A stretch of DNA of 64,000 nucleotides from Halothiobacillus sp. (lineage in GTDB: Bacteria > Pseudomonadota > Gammaproteobacteria > Halothiobacillales > Halothiobacillaceae), in NCBI GenBank assembly GCA_016278265.1, contig JADQCE010000002.1, positions 124,001 to 188,000 of the forward strand. Direction: 5' to 3'. Both the position numbers and the translations under genes were made by a program. The notes below the pieces were generated by a model that had not been told where the DNA came from, ran no database searches, and saw only the letters and a program-made list of their open reading frames with translations. Shown here piece after piece: positions 58,688 to 64,000 of the stretch. Every line of letters begins with the position of its first letter. Position 1 is the stretch's first letter.

Positions 58688-59245
58688 ATGAGCCGGCAGA
58701 AGAAAGTCGATTTCCCGGTGGAAAAGGTCCGCCGCTACCTCGAACCCGGTCCGGTCGTACTGGTCTCCTCCGCCTGTGATGGCGAGCGCGACATCATGAC
58801 CATGGGCTGGCATACGGTGATGGCGTTCTCGCCGTCGCTGGTCGGCTGCGTGATCTCTGCGGGCAACCACAGTTTCGACCTGGTCCGCCGCTCGGGCGAG
58901 TGCGTGATCAACCTGCCGACGACGGATCTGATCGACGAGGTCATCGGCATCGGTAACACCAGCGGTGAGGCGCTCGACAAGTTCGAGCGTTTCAAGCTGA
59001 CCGCCGAACCGGGGCAGGCGGTGTCCGCGCCCTGTCTGGCCGAATGCCATGCCCATTTCGAATGCCGGCTGGTCGACGATCGTCTGGTGGAGGATTACAA
59101 CTTCTTTGTCTTCGAGGTCGTCCGCGCCCGCGTCGCCCCCGAGCCGGTTTACCCCGAGACCCTTCACTACACCGGTGATGGCGTGTTCATGGTCTCCGGC
59201 CAGACCGTCGATCGCAGTGAGCAGTTCTTGCCGCAGATGCTCTGA
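58688..59245 (+). CDS. Flavin reductase-like, FMN-binding split-barrel protein
   Basis: 185 residues with the flavin-reductase pattern: GPVVLVSSACDGERDIMTMGWHTVMAFSPSLVG (residues ~21-53), SAGNHSFDLVRRSGECVINLP and FERFKLTAEPGQAVSAPCLAECHAHFECRL. Family members use FMN to reduce partners or are of unknown substrate. No oxygenase partner is nearby. It has only a weak ribosome site and lies 53 bp after the response regulator. Confidence 0.8.
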   Translation: MSRQKKVDFPVEKVRRYLEPGPVVLVSSACDGERDIMTMGWHTVMAFSPSLVGCVISAGNHSFDLVRRSGECVINLPTTDLIDEVIGIGNTSGEALDKFERFKLTAEPGQAVSAPCLAECHAHFECRLVDDRLVEDYNFFVFEVVRARVAPEPVYPETLHYTGDGVFMVSGQTVDRSEQFLPQML

Positions 59246-59312
59246 ACGCCGTCTGCCTTGACTACCGTCCCGCGGGGACAGGGCGGCCGCGCGCGCCCGT
59301 TGCCGCAGTGGA

Positions 59313-59765
59313 TCAGTCCTGTGGCGGCTTGAGCGCCCGAGAAAGCCGCTCCAATGCCCGCGCGAGGTCACTCCCCGGTTGCGCCTCGGCCAAGTAGTGC
59401 AGTGCCTGGCTGCCCGCTTGCGAGGCCGGTCGATCACGGTCACGAGGTTTGGGCCTCGCCGGGGCCCGGCTCGAGGTGATCCGCACTCGAATGCCCGCCG
59501 GTCGCGGCGCGCCGGGGTGTGCCTCGAGCGCCTTGTGCAGCCGCGCAAGTAGGTCGGGGGCCTCGAAACGCAGCCGGCTGGCGACCGCCGCGCTGGGCAC
59601 GCCGATGGTCAGCGTCTGTTCGTTGACATTGAGCACCTGCACGCTTATTCCCGAGCGGCTCGGCACCAGTCCATCGACGATGGCCTGGTAGCCCCGGATC
59701 AGTGCCACCCGGTCGAGAATGCCGGCCAGTGTGGGGTTGTTCAGGCGGTAGCGTTCCAGATTCAT
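59313..59765 (-). CDS. dciA: DciA-like protein (DUF721)
   Basis: 150 residues. The C-terminal two-thirds match DUF721: LLARLH, GIRVRITS and similar short blocks, with NVNEQTLTIGVPSAAVASRLRF forming the KH-like core (residues ~47-68). DciA loads the replicative helicase in bacteria lacking DnaC. The position between lpxC and secA, opposite in strand to secA, is the conserved one in Pseudomonas relatives. The ATG at 59765 has AAAGG seven bases upstream; longer frames are not supported. Confidence 0.82.
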   Translation of the reverse strand: MNLERYRLNNPTLAGILDRVALIRGYQAIVDGLVPSRSGISVQVLNVNEQTLTIGVPSAAVASRLRFEAPDLLARLHKALEAHPGAPRPAGIRVRITSSRAPARPKPRDRDRPASQAGSQALHYLAEAQPGSDLARALERLSRALKPPQD

Positions 59766-60018
59766 CGCGCGGCCTTTCGTGACGGGGTTGTGACGGGCGT
59801 GAGGCATGGCCCGCCGCCTATCATTATCCACGCATCTGCCGTAAGATTCAGCGCATTTGCCAAGGAACTGCCCGCGGATTCGGTCCGCCACTTTTTCGGT
59901 CCGGCGGGCCCTCAGGCCGGTCGCGTTTCTCGCGGCCGCCGGGGCGCTTGACGAACTCGGTGGTTCCTTCCTTTTCGCGCGCCGTATCGGCGTGGTTTGT
60001 CGAAACACGGGATAGGAC

Positions 60019-62817
<2,799 letters not shown>

Positions 62818-62863
62818 GGGCGGCTGCTACCCGCCTCGAAACAGTCTGATCAGGAGACAGGGA

Positions 62864-64000
62864 ATGAAACGTCTGATTCTTGCCGTGGTGTTCGTGGTGG
62901 CGGTCATCCTGGCCGCCGCCCCGTTCGTTACCGGGCACGTCATGGAGAGCACGCTGGCCGAGGTCGAGCGATTCCCGGGCACGCGTGATGCGCTGGAACT
63001 GGAGGTGACCGACTACCAGCGCGGTTATCTCGAGTCCACGGCCGAGTCCGAGTTGCTGCTGCGCCTGCCCGAGCAGGAGCCGGTGCGCTTGACGCTCACG
63101 CATCGCATCGACCAGATGCCCGGCATTGACGGGCGGTATGCCACCGTTCACACCACCTGGGAGCCGACCAACCCCGAGCTGCGTGATGAGCTGGCCGAGG
63201 TGTTCGGTGACGATGCCGAGTTCACCCTCGCTACCGCGCTCTACCCGACCGGCGCCAGTCATTCGACCGGCCGCATCCCGGCGGTCGAGCGTGATGGTGT
63301 CGACTTCTCCGGGGCGGACATCGAACTCGACACGACGGCCAGTGGTCACTTCGACTATCGCCTCGAGGGCGCGCGGCTGGCCGTTGACGACACGGCCGAG
63401 GGCGTCGAGTCCGGCTCGGCCGTGGTCACCGAGGGGATTCGCCTGATTGCCTCCGGGCAGGTCGCCGAGGATGGCTTTGTCTGGGACAGTGACGGTCGTT
63501 TCGAGATTGATCACCTCGAGATTGCCGAGGCGAGCGGGCAGGGTCGGGTCGAGGATTTCGTCCTGCGGTTCGATTCGGCGCGTGACGAGGATCAGTGGGG
63601 CTTCGCCGTTGCCTACGAGGTCGGTGAGGCGGTCATCGAAGACGAAACATTCCGTGATGCCGAGATGCGGCTTGCTGTTGATCGGCTCGATGCTGCCGCG
63701 GTGCGCGCGCTGGTCGAGCGCATGGAAACCTTGCAGGAGCTCTCGGCACGTGGTGCGTCGATCGATCAGGCCCTCACCGATGCCGTGGTCGCAGAATTGC
63801 CCGCCCTGATGAGCCACGGGCCGCGTATTGCCATCGAGCCGTTGCGCGCCACCACCGCCGAGGGCGACACCGAGATCACGCTTGCCGCCGAACTGCCGGC
63901 CGGCGTGAGCGAGGGCGAGCCCAACCCGATGATGTGGATGGCGATGCTCAGTGCGTTGGTGATCGAGGGCAGCCTCGAGATGCCGATCGCCCTGCTGGAG
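62864..64000 (+). CDS. DUF945 (YdgA family) protein, truncated by the window edge
   Basis: The first 379 codons are present. The N-terminus is a signal anchor (KRLILAVVFVVAVILAAAP), followed by the YdgA-like pattern: DYQRGYLESTAESELLLRLP near residue 45-65, then repeated beta-rich stretches with acidic composition (ESGSAVVTEGIRLIASG, FDSARDEDQWGFAVAYEVGEA). CAGGAGACAGGGA precedes the ATG. It should lie on the periplasmic face of the inner membrane. Function unknown. Confidence 0.8.
   Translation, partial: MKRLILAVVFVVAVILAAAPFVTGHVMESTLAEVERFPGTRDALELEVTDYQRGYLESTAESELLLRLPEQEPVRLTLTHRIDQMPGIDGRYATVHTTWEPTNPELRDELAEVFGDDAEFTLATALYPTGASHSTGRIPAVERDGVDFSGADIELDTTASGHFDYRLEGARLAVDDTAEGVESGSAVVTEGIRLIASGQVAEDGFVWDSDGRFEIDHLEIAEASGQGRVEDFVLRFDSARDEDQWGFAVAYEVGEAVIEDETFRDAEMRLAVDRLDAAAVRALVERMETLQELSARGASIDQALTDAVVAELPALMSHGPRIAIEPLRATTAEGDTEITLAAELPAGVSEGEPNPMMWMAMLSALVIEGSLEMPIALLE

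Overview
The window is a dense, GC-rich bacterial chromosome segment. Its gene orders are those of Gammaproteobacteria: pilU-pilT-yggS-proC-yggT-metX-metW, nnr-tsaE-amiC-mutL-miaA-hfq-hflX-hflK-hflC-yjeT-hisZ-purA, rpsP-rimM-trmD-rplS and lpxC-dciA-secA. A cluster of periplasmic sulfurtransferase, YeeE/YedE sulfur transporters and an exported metallo-hydrolase suggests a sulfur-oxidising lineage such as Halothiobacillaceae (inference; no rRNA is present). No phage, integrase, complete IS or CRISPR array is visible.

Layout. 1-4665 (minus) is a tripartite heavy-metal RND efflux operon whose pump gene runs off the left edge. It is followed by a DUF389 membrane protein, a palindromic repeat, pyrE, rpsT (divergent), priA, a P-II gene and thiO. 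11169-11557 holds a MITE-like inverted-repeat element next to tRNA-Gly(CCC). 11683-15299 (minus) encodes three consecutive PilT/PilU-type retraction ATPases, divergent from yggS-proC-yggT-metX-metW. 19595-20688 is a coupled zur-methyltransferase pair.

20934-25625 is the most distinctive region: a Tat-exported metallo-beta-lactamase-fold protein, a split YeeE/YedE pair, an exported protein made of twelve perfect-length decapeptide repeats each with one cysteine, a hypothetical protein, and a periplasmic two-domain rhodanese. I read it as a sulfur-trafficking module; the role of the repeat protein is unknown. Next come a host-attachment family protein, a small conserved protein, a small membrane protein, and a SulP transporter paired with a double universal-stress protein.

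30011-38572 carries bioD-purC, an unusual hydrolase-like/TlpA fusion, mutM, rpmG-rpmB, an SLC13/RCK_C transporter, a HAD phosphatase gene broken by a one-base frameshift exactly inside a perfect 38-bp palindrome, and trpS. 38590-51881 is the long conserved housekeeping run from nnr to purA. 52086-54017 is the ribosomal/tRNA-modification operon, followed by a decayed DUF429 gene, htpG with a textbook sigma-32 promoter, lpxC (TTG start), a CheY-like regulator, a flavin-reductase-like protein, dciA, secA and a truncated DUF945 gene at the right edge.

Coordinates are from direct reading. Starts were adjusted where Shine-Dalgarno sequence, overlap with the upstream gene or family N-termini argued for it. 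Functions rest on recognised motifs and family resemblance; no database search was run.
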